NCBI GenBank assembly: GCA_027449885.1
Contig: DAIDKS010000035.1
Span: 1-64,000, forward strand
DNA length: 64,000 bases
Source of the DNA: Acidimicrobiaceae bacterium
GTDB taxonomy: Bacteria > Actinomycetota > Acidimicrobiia > Acidimicrobiales > RAAP-2
Direction: 5' to 3'
Shown: piece by piece, positions 26,716 to 35,471 of the stretch
Numbering within the stretch: position 1 is the stretch's first letter
Layout: every line of letters begins with the position of its first letter
The notes under the pieces: generated by a model
The model's input: the letters and a program-made list of their open reading frames with translations, nothing else
What the model was told of the DNA's origin: nothing
Database searches by the model: none
Position numbers and translations under genes: made by a program

Positions 26716-28959
26716 GTGTCCACGCTGCGCCAGCGGTTCGCCGCGCTCAACGGGCGACTCCCGCACTGGGTCTGGCCCCTCGTCGTCATCGTGGCCGCAG
26801 TCCTCCTGGGCAACGGCATGTACACGTTCGGGCTGGCCGACAACAACCCGATCGCCTGGACGGCCAACATCGCGCACTCGCTGTGCCGCATCACCTGCGG
26901 ACGGCCCGCCATCGACCCGAACCTCGGATTCCTCACCCAACCGTTGGGCCACGTGGCGGCCCTCGACCTGGTGCACGGCCACATCCCGTGGTGGAACTAC
27001 TTCGAGGGCCTGGGACAGCCCCTCGCGGGCGAGATGCAGGGCGCGGCCCTCTTCCCGCTGACCCTCTTCTTCGCCCTGCCCAACGGCCTCTACCTCTTCC
27101 ACGTCTCGCTCGAGATCATCGCCGGTCTCTCCACCTACTTCCTGGGACGGCGTCTGGGCATGGGCGGCGTCGTCGCCACCTCGATCGGCATCGCCTTCGC
27201 GCTGAACGGCACGTACGCGTGGCTCGGCAACGCGACCCTGAACCCCGTGGCCTTCGCACCGATGATGGCGCTCGGCGTCGAGATGATTTACGACGGCGTC
27301 CAGGGTCGGGCGAGGGGCGGCTGGTACGTGCTGGCCGTGGGCCTCGCGCTCTCGCTCTACGCGGGCTTCCCCGAGGTCGCGTACTTCAACGGCGTGCTGG
27401 TCCTGGTCTGGGCGGTCGTGCGACTCTGGGCCGTGCCGGCCGCCCGCCGCTGGGCCGCGACCGGTGGGGTCGCCCTCGGAGGAGTCGTGGGCCTCCTCCT
27501 CTCGGCCCCCCTCCTCGTCGCCTTCGCCGACTTCTTGAAGCTGGCGCACATCGGCAACCACACCGCCAGCGGCTACGCGACGGCTCACCTCAGCCCCCAG
27601 GCCCTCCCGATGCTGATCGACCCCTACATCTACGGGACGATCTTCTCCAATCCGGCAGCGATCCCCTCGTGGGGAGCCGTCGGGGGGTACCTCACGACCG
27701 GCATCGTCGCCTTCGCGCTCGTCGGGCTCTTCGGGCGGCGAGCGCGGGCGCTCAGGGTGACCCTCGGCATCTGGAGCGTCCTCGGCATATGCGCCATCTT
27801 CGGCTACGCGCACGCCCACGAACTCTTCAACCTGCTGCCGGGCGTCCAGTCGATCGCCCTCCTCCGCTACTTCCTGCCCAGCGTCGAGTTCGCAATGATC
27901 GTGCTCGCCGGCTTCGGGCTCAGCGACCTGCGCACGAGCGTCTGGGCGCGGCGTCTCGCCCCGCTCGCCGTCGCCGGTACCGCGATCGTCACGGCGCTCG
28001 CCGCCGAGGGTGGGGCGCCCACCAACAACGGGGTCGTCCTGGGGCACCGCGAGCGGATCATCTACCTGGGCCTGCACGCCCTGCCCTTCATCGCCCTCTT
28101 CCTCTACCTCGTCTTCGTGGCCCTCGCCCGTTACCGTCCCTTCCGCGTGCTGCTGGCGATCGTCCTCGCCGGCGAGGCGCTCCTGCTCTACTTCGTGCCC
28201 ACGGGCGAAGCCCCGAAGAAGATCCTGGTGGACCAGCCGGCGATCACCTTCCTCCAGCAGCACCTCGGGACCCAGCGCTTCCTCGACTTCGCCGTCCTCA
28301 ACGCGAACTGGGGATCCCAGTACGGCGTGAGCTCCCTGTCGGCGATCGACCTGCCCTTCCCGTCGACCTTCGCCACCTATATCGCGACGCAGCTGTACCC
28401 GTCGAAGGTCCACCCGCGGCAGTTCATCATCCAGGGCGGCATGACGGGGATCAAGGAGCAGGAGCAGATGGTCGTCGACCACCTGAGCGCCTACCAGGAG
28501 TCGAGCGTCAAGTACCTGCTGATCAACAACAAGGTGCCCCTCCTGCCCGCCCTGGCGAAGATCGGCGTCACCCTCGTCTACCGTGACGGGCTGGCGAGCA
28601 TCTACCAGGTCCCCGGGGCCCAGCCCCTCTTCACGGCGACGAAGGGCTGTCAGGTGACGTCGACGACCTACGACCACGCCACCGTCACCTGCTCGGCCCC
28701 CGGGACGCTCACCCGCAGTGAGCTCGTCATGAAGGGCTGGCACGCCACGGTGAACGGCACGGCGGCACCGATCGGCGCGAGCGAGGGGACCTTCCAGACC
28801 GTGGCGCTGCCGGCGGGGACCTCGACCGTCGCGTTCAGCTTCCTGCCGCCCCACGAGGAGGCGGCGATCGGAGCCTTCCTGCTCGGGATCCTCGCGATGA
28901 TCTTGTGGCCCGTCGCCGGGTCGCTACGTCGTCACCGACGCGCGCGCCATGCGGCCTAG
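26716..28959 (+). CDS. YfhO-like multi-pass membrane protein
   Basis: A 747-aa integral membrane protein with an N-terminal helix, about a dozen further hydrophobic segments and a C-terminal extracytoplasmic domain before two last helices. Seen: GHIPWWNYFEGLGQPLAGEM, the conserved first outer loop of YfhO-type proteins, and repeated aromatic-rich helices like GT-C transferases. YfhO relatives glycosylate lipoteichoic acid or help flip lipid-linked sugars. Here the neighbouring GT2 suggests a surface-glycan role. The end overlaps the next start by 11 bp. Confidence 0.75.
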   Translation: MSTLRQRFAALNGRLPHWVWPLVVIVAAVLLGNGMYTFGLADNNPIAWTANIAHSLCRITCGRPAIDPNLGFLTQPLGHVAALDLVHGHIPWWNYFEGLGQPLAGEMQGAALFPLTLFFALPNGLYLFHVSLEIIAGLSTYFLGRRLGMGGVVATSIGIAFALNGTYAWLGNATLNPVAFAPMMALGVEMIYDGVQGRARGGWYVLAVGLALSLYAGFPEVAYFNGVLVLVWAVVRLWAVPAARRWAATGGVALGGVVGLLLSAPLLVAFADFLKLAHIGNHTASGYATAHLSPQALPMLIDPYIYGTIFSNPAAIPSWGAVGGYLTTGIVAFALVGLFGRRARALRVTLGIWSVLGICAIFGYAHAHELFNLLPGVQSIALLRYFLPSVEFAMIVLAGFGLSDLRTSVWARRLAPLAVAGTAIVTALAAEGGAPTNNGVVLGHRERIIYLGLHALPFIALFLYLVFVALARYRPFRVLLAIVLAGEALLLYFVPTGEAPKKILVDQPAITFLQQHLGTQRFLDFAVLNANWGSQYGVSSLSAIDLPFPSTFATYIATQLYPSKVHPRQFIIQGGMTGIKEQEQMVVDHLSAYQESSVKYLLINNKVPLLPALAKIGVTLVYRDGLASIYQVPGAQPLFTATKGCQVTSTTYDHATVTCSAPGTLTRSELVMKGWHATVNGTAAPIGASEGTFQTVALPAGTSTVAFSFLPPHEEAAIGAFLLGILAMILWPVAGSLRRHRRARHAA

Positions 28960-29563
28960 CGGCGTCCGCGCCGTCGCGGGCACCCTCCTCGCCGCCGCCC
29001 TCCTCGCGATCACCCTCGTCGACGGACCCGCGAGCGCCGGCGACCTCACGAACGCCGCGCGACCCGTCACGACCCCGGCGTCCCTGCTCACCCGGCTCGA
29101 ACCCCTGTGGCGGGCCGTCGCGAGCGGCGACCTCGCGCTCGCGTCTCCTCTCTTCTTCCCGCGGGCTCCGTACGTGACGATGAAGACGGGAGAGATACCA
29201 GCGCCGGCGAGTGACTACGCCCATCGACTCTGGGCCCTCTACCAGCTCGATCTCGCGACGTACCACCGCGCCCTCGCGACCGGCCCCGCCCCCCGGCTCG
29301 TCGGGGTGCGTGCCGTCGCGTCCGACGTCACGTGGATCCCCCCGGGTGACTGCGAGAACCGCTTCGGGTACTGGCACCTCGGCGAGGTCCGCCTCGAGTT
29401 TCGACGTCAGCGAGCGCTCTGGTCGGTGGGCGTCTTCTCGCTCATCTCGTGGGCGGGACACTGGTACGTGGTGCACCTCGGGCCGAACCCTCGCCCCGCC
29501 CCCGTCGGCACCCTCGACCACCTGGTTCGCGGGCCGGGGGTGGCGGGCGCCGGCGGCTGCTAG
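28949..29563 (+). CDS. Small secreted protein of unknown function
   Basis: A 204-aa protein I do not recognise. Seen: a signal peptide (MRPSGVRAVAGTLLAAALLAITLV, likely cut after ASA near 31). A compact domain follows whose pattern (ARPVTTPASLLTRLEPLWRAVASGD, then WYVVHLG) recalls NTF2/SnoaL-like cone folds used as binding domains. This resemblance is weak. It overlaps the YfhO-like gene by 11 bp and is probably co-expressed and co-localised. It converges on the CapA-type gene with a 4-bp overlap. Confidence 0.6.
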   Translation: MRPSGVRAVAGTLLAAALLAITLVDGPASAGDLTNAARPVTTPASLLTRLEPLWRAVASGDLALASPLFFPRAPYVTMKTGEIPAPASDYAHRLWALYQLDLATYHRALATGPAPRLVGVRAVASDVTWIPPGDCENRFGYWHLGEVRLEFRRQRALWSVGVFSLISWAGHWYVVHLGPNPRPAPVGTLDHLVRGPGVAGAGGC

Positions 29564-30486
29564 GGAGCCGTGATCACCCCATCGGGACCGATGAGGGCCG
29601 CACGGGCGCCGAAGTCCTCTCGGGAGAGCTGGTTCACGAAGGTCGCGGCCGCTCCGGTCGGATCCGGCAGGGGCTGACCCGAGGGTGTGAGGACGAGCGA
29701 GTCGAAACGCCCCGCGACGAAGCGCCCCGTCGCCGAGAGGGTGACCCGCAGGATGGCCGAGAGGCGCAGGGTCGACACGGTGGCGAAGTCGTAGTAGTTC
29801 GCGAAGTCGCCGAGGCTGTAGTCGATCAGCCTCCCGCGGTACCACTCGAGGCCCCGCAGCACGTGGGGCCCGCTCGCGATCACCAGGTCGGCACCGGCGT
29901 CCACCGCCGCGTGGGCGAAGGCGTAGGGGTTGCCGCGATTCTCGCCGTAGAAGGTCTCGGTCGTGCGCGTCACGTGGTCGGCCTGGGGCCCCTCGGCGCC
30001 GGCGTGCATGTAGACGACGACGATCGACGCCTCGCGGTGGGCGGCCGAGATCATCTGCGTCGCGCTCGACAGGTCGAGGAGGTTGTTGGTGTTGTAGTAG
30101 GGGGCGAAGTCGACGAAGGCGACTCGGACCCCGTGCACGGCGACGACCCCGACCTGTCCGGGTAGACCCGCCTCGGTGATGCCCGCGGCGGTGAGCGCCG
30201 CCGTCGTCTGGGCGACGCCCGGTGCCCCGTAGTCCCACGCGTGGTTGTTCGCGGCGTTGAGCACGGTGAAGCCGTCCCAGCGGTACGCGGCGGCGAACGA
30301 TGGCGGGACCTTGAACGCGTAGCACGTCGGTGAGGGCGGCTGGCACTTCGACGTCGTCGCCGTGGTCATCGTCCCCTCGAGGTTGCCGAAGACGATCGGG
30401 GCGGCCAGGAGGGCTCGCGTGGGCGCGAGGTAGGCGCGGGGATCGGACGGCACCTGCGTGCCGTTGCCCAGCTCGGTGTCCCCCAC
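29560..30486 (-). CDS. CapA-family metallophosphatase-like protein (catalytic part)
   Basis: Covers the CapA/PgsA-type domain, a calcineurin-like fold associated with poly-gamma-glutamate capsules and similar polymers. Seen: GDTEL at the start, NLEGTM, NAANNHAWDYG, VYMHAG and ASGPHVLRGLEWYRGRLIDYSLGDF (metal-binding Asp, Asn and His positions in order). The start given is the first usable GTG, but it removes the first strand of the fold. The true start is probably GTG 30705, whose frame runs into this one except for a TAG at 30544-30546. The protein is thus either truncated, made by readthrough, or the TAG is an error. Confidence 0.65.
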   Translation of the reverse strand: MGDTELGNGTQVPSDPRAYLAPTRALLAAPIVFGNLEGTMTTATTSKCQPPSPTCYAFKVPPSFAAAYRWDGFTVLNAANNHAWDYGAPGVAQTTAALTAAGITEAGLPGQVGVVAVHGVRVAFVDFAPYYNTNNLLDLSSATQMISAAHREASIVVVYMHAGAEGPQADHVTRTTETFYGENRGNPYAFAHAAVDAGADLVIASGPHVLRGLEWYRGRLIDYSLGDFANYYDFATVSTLRLSAILRVTLSATGRFVAGRFDSLVLTPSGQPLPDPTGAAATFVNQLSREDFGARAALIGPDGVITAP

Positions 30487-30543
30487 CGCCGAGATCGTGA
30501 CCGGTGCCGGGGGCGGGACCGTCGTCGTGGGGGGCGTCGTCGT

Positions 30544-30705
30544 CTACGTCGACGACGACGGGACGGTGGTCGCGGCCGCGCGCGCCCGGGGCGCTCGACG
30601 ACCGAGGGCGAGCGCTCCGCCCACCACCACCAGGAGGAGGATCGCGGCGACGCCCCCGACCACCCACCCCCGGCGCCCGGACGACGCCCGGTGCTGCGCT
30701 ACCAC
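30544..30705 (-). pseudogene. N-terminal membrane anchor of the CapA protein, cut off by an in-frame TAG
   Basis: From GTG 30705 (7-bp overlap with the upstream gene end) the frame encodes a basic start, a hydrophobic helix (VVGGVAAILLLVVVGGALAL) and a Thr/Ser/Pro linker, then TAG at 30546-30544. The codons after TAG continue the same Thr/Pro-rich linker and lead straight into the CapA domain in the same frame. It looks like one gene with a single nonsense codon rather than two genes. Confidence 0.6.
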
Positions 30706-31625
30706 GGCTGGGGCGCCCCGACTCGTTGGCGCACGAAGAGGGCGAAGAAGTCCTTCGTGCTCGGGTAGAGGAATCGACCGGGGATCTGGTTCGGGTTCGG
30801 CACGATGAGCGACGGGTCGACGGCGCCGCGCGCCCCGTAGGCGACGAAGATGGGCCACTCGGGGTTGATGTCCAGCTCCATGGCCCGCACGCAGTGGAGT
30901 TGCACCATGATCGCGGCGAGAGTGGCGGACGTCTGGGCCGGCGCCGCCGCGTAGATCAAGTTGCCCGCGGCGTCGACCCCGAGAGCGGTCCGCCACACGT
31001 CGGGAACTCCGTGCAGCGTGAGTCCCCACGCGGCGTTGTTCGAACTGAGGGCCGTCGCACGAGAGTTGGCGACGAGCAGCGGGAGGTTCTGGCGAGCCAT
31101 GAGGATGTTCGCTCCCGGTCGCGGGCCGCCGGCCCACGAGATGACGTCCACGCGACCGCTGGCGTAGCGCACGACGGTCGCGAGGCCCCGCACCATCGGG
31201 AAGTACAGGGTTCGGTTGGTGTAGAACCCGGCCGCCTGATCGCTCTCGTAGAAGCCGCTGTTGAACGTGGCGAGCAGGCGGCCCCGTCCGCTCAGGGGAA
31301 CCATCTCGGGCCCGCGCGGCAGGCTCGTGGTCCCCGGCCCCTCGTAGCCGGGGTACAGGGCGAGGTCCGTCGTGGACGAGCGCATCCAGGTGACGTAGGC
31401 CGTGACCCCGGGCTGCCGGACGGGTGTGAACGACGCCGTGAACACGCTGGGGACGGGCGACCACGCGTCCAGGCGGTGCCACGGGGAGCAGGTCGGGCTC
31501 GGGCGGCCGCAGACGGCGGGTGGTCGACTGGTGTCGACGACCCGCGCGCTCGCGCCGACGGGCGAGGTCGCCGCGGCCGCCGTCGCCAGGAGCGTCGCGA
31601 GAGTGGCGAGGACGGCCCGACGCAC
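30699..31625 (-). CDS. Secreted phosphodiester-glycosidase (NAGPA/DUF2233) family protein
   Basis: A 308-aa exported protein. Seen: a signal peptide (basic MRRAVLATLATLLATAAAA, cut near 25), then the family blocks LLATFNSGFYESDQAAGFYTN, GLTLHGVPDVWRTALGVDA and MELDINPEWPIFVAYG. These belong to the fold of phosphodiester alpha-GlcNAcase and bacterial relatives that cleave sugar phosphodiesters or modify exopolysaccharide. The active site cannot be assigned surely. GTG 31625 is six bases after TAGGAT. The gene is followed by the CapA-type gene, so both may process a surface polymer. Confidence 0.75.
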   Translation of the reverse strand: MRRAVLATLATLLATAAAATSPVGASARVVDTSRPPAVCGRPSPTCSPWHRLDAWSPVPSVFTASFTPVRQPGVTAYVTWMRSSTTDLALYPGYEGPGTTSLPRGPEMVPLSGRGRLLATFNSGFYESDQAAGFYTNRTLYFPMVRGLATVVRYASGRVDVISWAGGPRPGANILMARQNLPLLVANSRATALSSNNAAWGLTLHGVPDVWRTALGVDAAGNLIYAAAPAQTSATLAAIMVQLHCVRAMELDINPEWPIFVAYGARGAVDPSLIVPNPNQIPGRFLYPSTKDFFALFVRQRVGAPQPW

Positions 31626-31631
31626 CCCCCC

Positions 31632-31637
31632 ATCCTA
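31632..31637 (-). promoter_or_regulatory. -10 element for the NAGPA-family gene, leaderless
   Basis: TAGGAT (minus strand) followed by six G residues and the GTG at 31625. Confidence 0.45.
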
Positions 31638-31700
31638 CGGAGTGACGCCTCGCCCACCCGGTCAGGGCACACGTGCGCTACGGTCGCCGGGGAGGTGACC

Positions 31701-32480
31701 ATGAGCCGCATCGACGAGATCGACCTCACGAAGTCTCTCGGCCGGGAGGAGTCCGAGCGGCGCATCCTGGCCGCCCAGCGCCGGCTCACCCACCTGCGCC
31801 TGCTGACCGCGGGCCTCCTCAACGGGGGGCCGCCCGGGCCGGGACTCCTCGTGCTCTTCGAGGGATTCGACGCCGCTGGCAAGGGCGGGGCGATCCGTCG
31901 GCTGACGGCCGGCCTCGACCCCCGCCACGTGCGCGTCGTGCCGATCGGGCCACCCACCGACGAAGAGCGTCGCCACCACTTCCTGTGGCGCTTCGCCCCC
32001 CACGTCCCCGGGAAGGGTGAGATGACGGTGTTCGACCGGTCGTGGTACGGGCGCCTGCTCGTCGAGAGGGTCGAGGAGCTCATCGACCCCGACACCGCCC
32101 ATCGTTCGGCCGAGGAGATCGTGGAGTTCGAGCGTCAGCTCGTGAACGCGGGGACGACGGTCATCAAGTTCTGGCTGCACATCTCCGAAGAGGAGCAGCT
32201 GCGACGCTTCAACGCTCGCGCCGCCGATCCGTTGAAGCACTGGAAGCTGACGCCCGACGACTGGCGCAATCGAGGGCTCCGACCGCGCTACCTCGACGCA
32301 CTGCGCGACGCGATCGACGACACCGATCACCACCACTCCCGCTGGGAGCTCATCGCGGCCGAGAACAAGCACTACGCCCGGGTCGCAGTGCTCGAGACCG
32401 TCATCGAGCGCTGGTCGCACGACCTCGAGCGCCACGGCATCGTCCTGCCCCCCTCGCGCGGCGAGGACTACCTGCACTAG
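31701..32480 (+). CDS. ppk2: Polyphosphate kinase 2 family protein
   Basis: A 259-aa PPK2 enzyme, transferring phosphate between polyphosphate and nucleotides in the cytoplasm. Seen: Walker A GFDAAGKGG (55-63), FLWRFAPHVPGKGEM, Walker B VFDRSWYGRLLVERVE with D110, and the lid motif HISEEEQLRRFNAR. The single domain and the sequence suggest class I or III (nucleoside diphosphate- or monophosphate-using), but direction and nucleotide cannot be decided. ATG with GGAGGTGACC just upstream. Together with the exopolyphosphatase and phosphate transporter it points to polyphosphate storage. Confidence 0.92.
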   Translation: MSRIDEIDLTKSLGREESERRILAAQRRLTHLRLLTAGLLNGGPPGPGLLVLFEGFDAAGKGGAIRRLTAGLDPRHVRVVPIGPPTDEERRHHFLWRFAPHVPGKGEMTVFDRSWYGRLLVERVEELIDPDTAHRSAEEIVEFERQLVNAGTTVIKFWLHISEEEQLRRFNARAADPLKHWKLTPDDWRNRGLRPRYLDALRDAIDDTDHHHSRWELIAAENKHYARVAVLETVIERWSHDLERHGIVLPPSRGEDYLH

Positions 32481-32501
32481 GCATCGGTGGCACACTGGGC
32501 C

Positions 32502-33452
32502 ATGGCCCACTACGGCATCACCATCCCCTTCGAGGGCGTCACCCTGGCCGACCACGAGCGGTGGTTCCACCGCATGGCCGATCTCGGCTACGCGGACGTG
32601 TGGTCGGCCGAGGTCGACGGCACCGACGGGTTCACCCCCCTGACCCTGGCGGCCGCCTGGGAGCCGCGTCTCGCCCTGGGACTCGCCGTGGCGCCGGTGT
32701 TCACCCGCGGCCCCGGACTCCTCGCCATGTCGATCGCGTCGCTCGCCGAGGTCGCCGGCGAGCGGCTCACCATCGGTCTCGGGGCGTCGAGCGCGCCCGT
32801 CGTCGAGCGCTGGAACGGCATCCCCTACTCCCACCCCTACGCCCGCACTCGGGACGTCCTCGCGTTCGTTCGGCGCGCCCTCGCGGGCGAGCGAATCGAC
32901 GAGTCCTTCGAGACCTTCACCGTGAAGGGGTTCCGCCTCTCCCGACCCGTGGCCACGCCCCCGCGCCTCCTGCTCGGGGCCCTGCGGCCGCGCATGCTGC
33001 GCCTCGCGGGCGAGGCCGCGGACGGGGCCGTCCTCAACTGGCTCGCGCCGGGCGACGTGGGGCGGTGTCGGGCCGAGGTCGGACCGGGCAAGACGATCGC
33101 CGCCCGACTCTTCGTCCTGCCCACCGAGGACGCCACCACCGCTCGCCTCATCGGGCGCCGGATGATCTCCTCCTACCTCACCGTCCCCGCGTACGCGGAG
33201 TTCCACCGCTGGCTGGGACGCTCCGAGGCCCTCGCCCCGATGTGGGAGGCCTGGGCGGCGGGCGATCGGCAGCGCGCGAACGAGGTCATCCCCGACGAGG
33301 TCGTCGACGACCTCGTGATCCACGGATCCTACGAGGCTTGCCGGGCCCGCGTCCGGGAGTACCTCGACGCCGGGGTCGACGCCGCGACACTGGCCCTCGT
33401 CGGCGTGCGCGACCTGGACGCCGCCCTCGAGGGACTCGCGCCGCGGGACTGA
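32502..33452 (+). CDS. F420-dependent LLM-class oxidoreductase
   Basis: A 316-aa bacterial-luciferase-like (LLM) TIM-barrel oxidoreductase. Seen: GITIPFEGVTLADHERW at the start, LALGLAVAPVFTRGPGLLAMSIASLAE and ERLTIGLGASS, typical of actinobacterial F420 enzymes, and the shortened C-terminal end. It probably binds F420 rather than FMN, since F420 synthesis genes cofD and cofE are in the same window. The substrate is unknown. ATG 32502 is preferred to GTG 32487, which would add five residues before the first strand. Confidence 0.85.
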   Translation: MAHYGITIPFEGVTLADHERWFHRMADLGYADVWSAEVDGTDGFTPLTLAAAWEPRLALGLAVAPVFTRGPGLLAMSIASLAEVAGERLTIGLGASSAPVVERWNGIPYSHPYARTRDVLAFVRRALAGERIDESFETFTVKGFRLSRPVATPPRLLLGALRPRMLRLAGEAADGAVLNWLAPGDVGRCRAEVGPGKTIAARLFVLPTEDATTARLIGRRMISSYLTVPAYAEFHRWLGRSEALAPMWEAWAAGDRQRANEVIPDEVVDDLVIHGSYEACRARVREYLDAGVDAATLALVGVRDLDAALEGLAPRD

Positions 33453-33479
33453 CTCCCTACACTGGTCCCGGAGGTCCTC

Positions 33480-34004
33480 ATGGGCAAGAAGAAGAAGAGT
33501 CCGTCGCACCCCGCGCGCATCGGCGTCGTCGACACCATGTTCGCTCGCTACGACATGGGTGGCGCCGCCCGGGCGGAGCTCGCCGAGTGCCCCGGCTACG
33601 GCCAGCGGTTCGAGGTCGTCTCCCAGACCGTTCCCGGATTCAAGGACCTCGCCGTCGCGGCGAAGAACCTGATCGAGAGGGAGGGCTGCTCCATCGTGGT
33701 CGCCCTGGGCATGCCCGGCTCGGCACCGATCGACAAGCAGTGCGCCCACGAGGCGTCCCTCGGGATCATGCAGGCCCAGCTCCTGACCTCGACGCCCATC
33801 CTCGAGGTCTTCGTCCACGAAGACGAGGCCGACGACCCGGCGGTCCTCGCCTCCGTCTTCGAGAATCGGTCGCGGCGCCACGCCCGCAACGCCTACTGGA
33901 TGCTCTTCGAGCCCGAGCAGCTGGCCCACCGCGCCGGCCAGGGCGTTCGCCAGGGGTTCGCCGACGCCGGCCCCCTGGCCTCCCCCACCGCTACCCGGGA
34001 GTAA
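33480..34004 (+). CDS. ribC: Riboflavin synthase, archaeal type
   Basis: A 174-aa enzyme making riboflavin from two molecules of 6,7-dimethyl-8-ribityllumazine. It matches the archaeal RibC family, which is related to lumazine synthase, not the trimeric bacterial RibE family. Seen: IGVVDTMFARYDM (14-26), QTVPGFKDLAVAAK (49-62), GCSIVVALGMPG (69-80), CAHEASLGIM (88-97), EVFVHEDEA (109-117) and the end VRQGFADAGP, all in archaeal order. A Lys-rich N-terminus (GKKKK) is extra. It has a GGAGG ribosome-binding site and its own TACACT -10. It ends with TAA, a rare stop here. Downstream is a thiolase with its own promoter. Confidence 0.93.
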   Translation: MGKKKKSPSHPARIGVVDTMFARYDMGGAARAELAECPGYGQRFEVVSQTVPGFKDLAVAAKNLIEREGCSIVVALGMPGSAPIDKQCAHEASLGIMQAQLLTSTPILEVFVHEDEADDPAVLASVFENRSRRHARNAYWMLFEPEQLAHRAGQGVRQGFADAGPLASPTATRE

Positions 34005-34032
34005 CTATGCTCCCCGGGGACAGGAGGTTCCC

Positions 34033-35241
34033 ATGCCCGACGCCGTCATCGTCGCCACCGGCCGCACCGCCATCGGTCGTGCCTTCAAGGGGTCGCTCGT
34101 CGACCTGAGGCCCGACGACCTCACCGCCCACGTGGTCCGTGAGGTCCTCGCGAAGGTCCCCCAACTCGACCCCGCCCTGGTCGAAGACCTGATGGTCGGC
34201 TGCGGGGAGCCCGCGGGCGAGGCCGGATTCAACGTCGCCCGAGTGGCGGCGGTGCTCGCCGGACTCAACCACGTCCCCGGCGTGACCGTCAACCGGTACT
34301 GCAGCTCCTCGCTCCAGACGATTCGGATGGCCGCCCACGCGATCCGCGCGGGCGAGGGTGACGTCTTCGTCGCCGCGGGCGTCGAGACCGTGTCCCGCTA
34401 CGGCAACGGCACCGCCGACCTCTTCACGGCCGTGAATCCGGTCTTCGGCGACGCGCTCGCGCGATCGAAGGCCCGATCGGAGAGGGCCGGCGAGCCGTGG
34501 CAGCCCTCGCCGGGGCTGCCCGACGTCTACATCGCCATGGGCCAGACGGCCGAGAACGTCGCCGAGTACGAGGGCGTCTCGCGGACCGAGATGGACGAGT
34601 ACGCGGTGCGCAGCCAGGAGCTCGCCGTCGCCAATCAGGCCAACGGCTTCTTCGATCGAGAGATCATCCCGGTGACCCGTCCCGACGGCGTCGTCGTCGA
34701 CCGCGACGACGGTCCCCGGCCCGGCACCACGATGGAGAAGTTGAGCGCCCTCGCCCCGGCCTTCCGCGAGGGGGGCACCGTGACCGCGGGGAACGCCTGC
34801 CCGCTGAACGACGGCGCGGCTGCGGTCGTGGTGATGAGCGACACGAAGGCGCGTGAACTGGGCATCACCCCGATCGCGCGGATCGTGTCGAGCGGCGTCA
34901 GCGCCCTCAACCCCGAGATCATGGGTCTCGGACCCGTCGAGGCCAGCCGACAGGCCCTCGCCCGCGCCGGACTGACGATGAAGGACATCGACCTGGTGGA
35001 GATCAACGAGGCCTTCGCCGCGCAGGTGATCCCCAGTGCTCGCCACCTCGAGATCCCCCTCGAGAAGTTGAACGTGAATGGCGGCGCCATCGCGCTCGGC
35101 CACCCGTTCGGCATGACCGGGGCCCGCATCATGACGACCCTGATCAACGGGCTCGAGGATCGTGGCCTGCGCTACGGGCTCGAGACGATGTGCGTCGGCG
35201 GCGGCCAGGGAATGGCCATGATCGTCGAGCGCCTCGGCTAA
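34033..35241 (+). CDS. Thiolase (acetyl-CoA C-acyltransferase)
   Basis: A 402-aa type I/II thiolase, cleaving or forming beta-ketoacyl-CoA in fatty-acid breakdown or acetoacetyl-CoA synthesis. Seen: nucleophile C90 in NRYCSSSLQT, NEAFAAQV, GHPFGMTGAR with H357, and the second catalytic C387 in MCVGGGQG. All key residues are present. An AGGAGG ribosome-binding site precedes ATG 34033, with a TATGCT -10 further up. The stop (TAA) overlaps the convergent Trm112 gene by 4 bp. Chain-length preference cannot be judged. Confidence 0.93.
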   Translation: MPDAVIVATGRTAIGRAFKGSLVDLRPDDLTAHVVREVLAKVPQLDPALVEDLMVGCGEPAGEAGFNVARVAAVLAGLNHVPGVTVNRYCSSSLQTIRMAAHAIRAGEGDVFVAAGVETVSRYGNGTADLFTAVNPVFGDALARSKARSERAGEPWQPSPGLPDVYIAMGQTAENVAEYEGVSRTEMDEYAVRSQELAVANQANGFFDREIIPVTRPDGVVVDRDDGPRPGTTMEKLSALAPAFREGGTVTAGNACPLNDGAAAVVVMSDTKARELGITPIARIVSSGVSALNPEIMGLGPVEASRQALARAGLTMKDIDLVEINEAFAAQVIPSARHLEIPLEKLNVNGGAIALGHPFGMTGARIMTTLINGLEDRGLRYGLETMCVGGGQGMAMIVERLG

Positions 35242-35471
35242 CTCGTCGCGCGACCCGTCCAGCGACCCGAGGGGTCCTCGTCCAGCCGACGAGCCTCGTC
35301 GTCGTCGACCGGTCGCGCCTCGGACGGCACCAGAACGGGTATCCCGTCGCGCACCTCGTAGGCCACCCGACGGCGGGGGTTGTAGAGGACGTCCGCCGCG
35401 GCCACGTAGCGCAGGGGCTCGTGGTCGACCGGGTCGGCGAGCAGCTCGAGCAGGAACGGGTCCAGGGTCAC
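35238..35471 (-). CDS. Trm112-family protein
   Basis: A 77-aa Trm112-like protein. Seen: LDPFLLELLADPVDHEPLRYV, then YNPRRRVAYEVRDGIPVLVP, the family core. The Cys of zinc-binding members are replaced (DPVDHEPL where CPxC is common). Such proteins activate methyltransferases in eukaryotes. In actinobacteria the gene is fixed beside phosphomannomutase and its role is unclear. GTG 35471 has GAGGAGG upstream and overlaps the phosphomannomutase stop as GTGA, so it is translationally coupled. Confidence 0.85.
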   Translation of the reverse strand: MTLDPFLLELLADPVDHEPLRYVAAADVLYNPRRRVAYEVRDGIPVLVPSEARPVDDDEARRLDEDPSGRWTGRATS

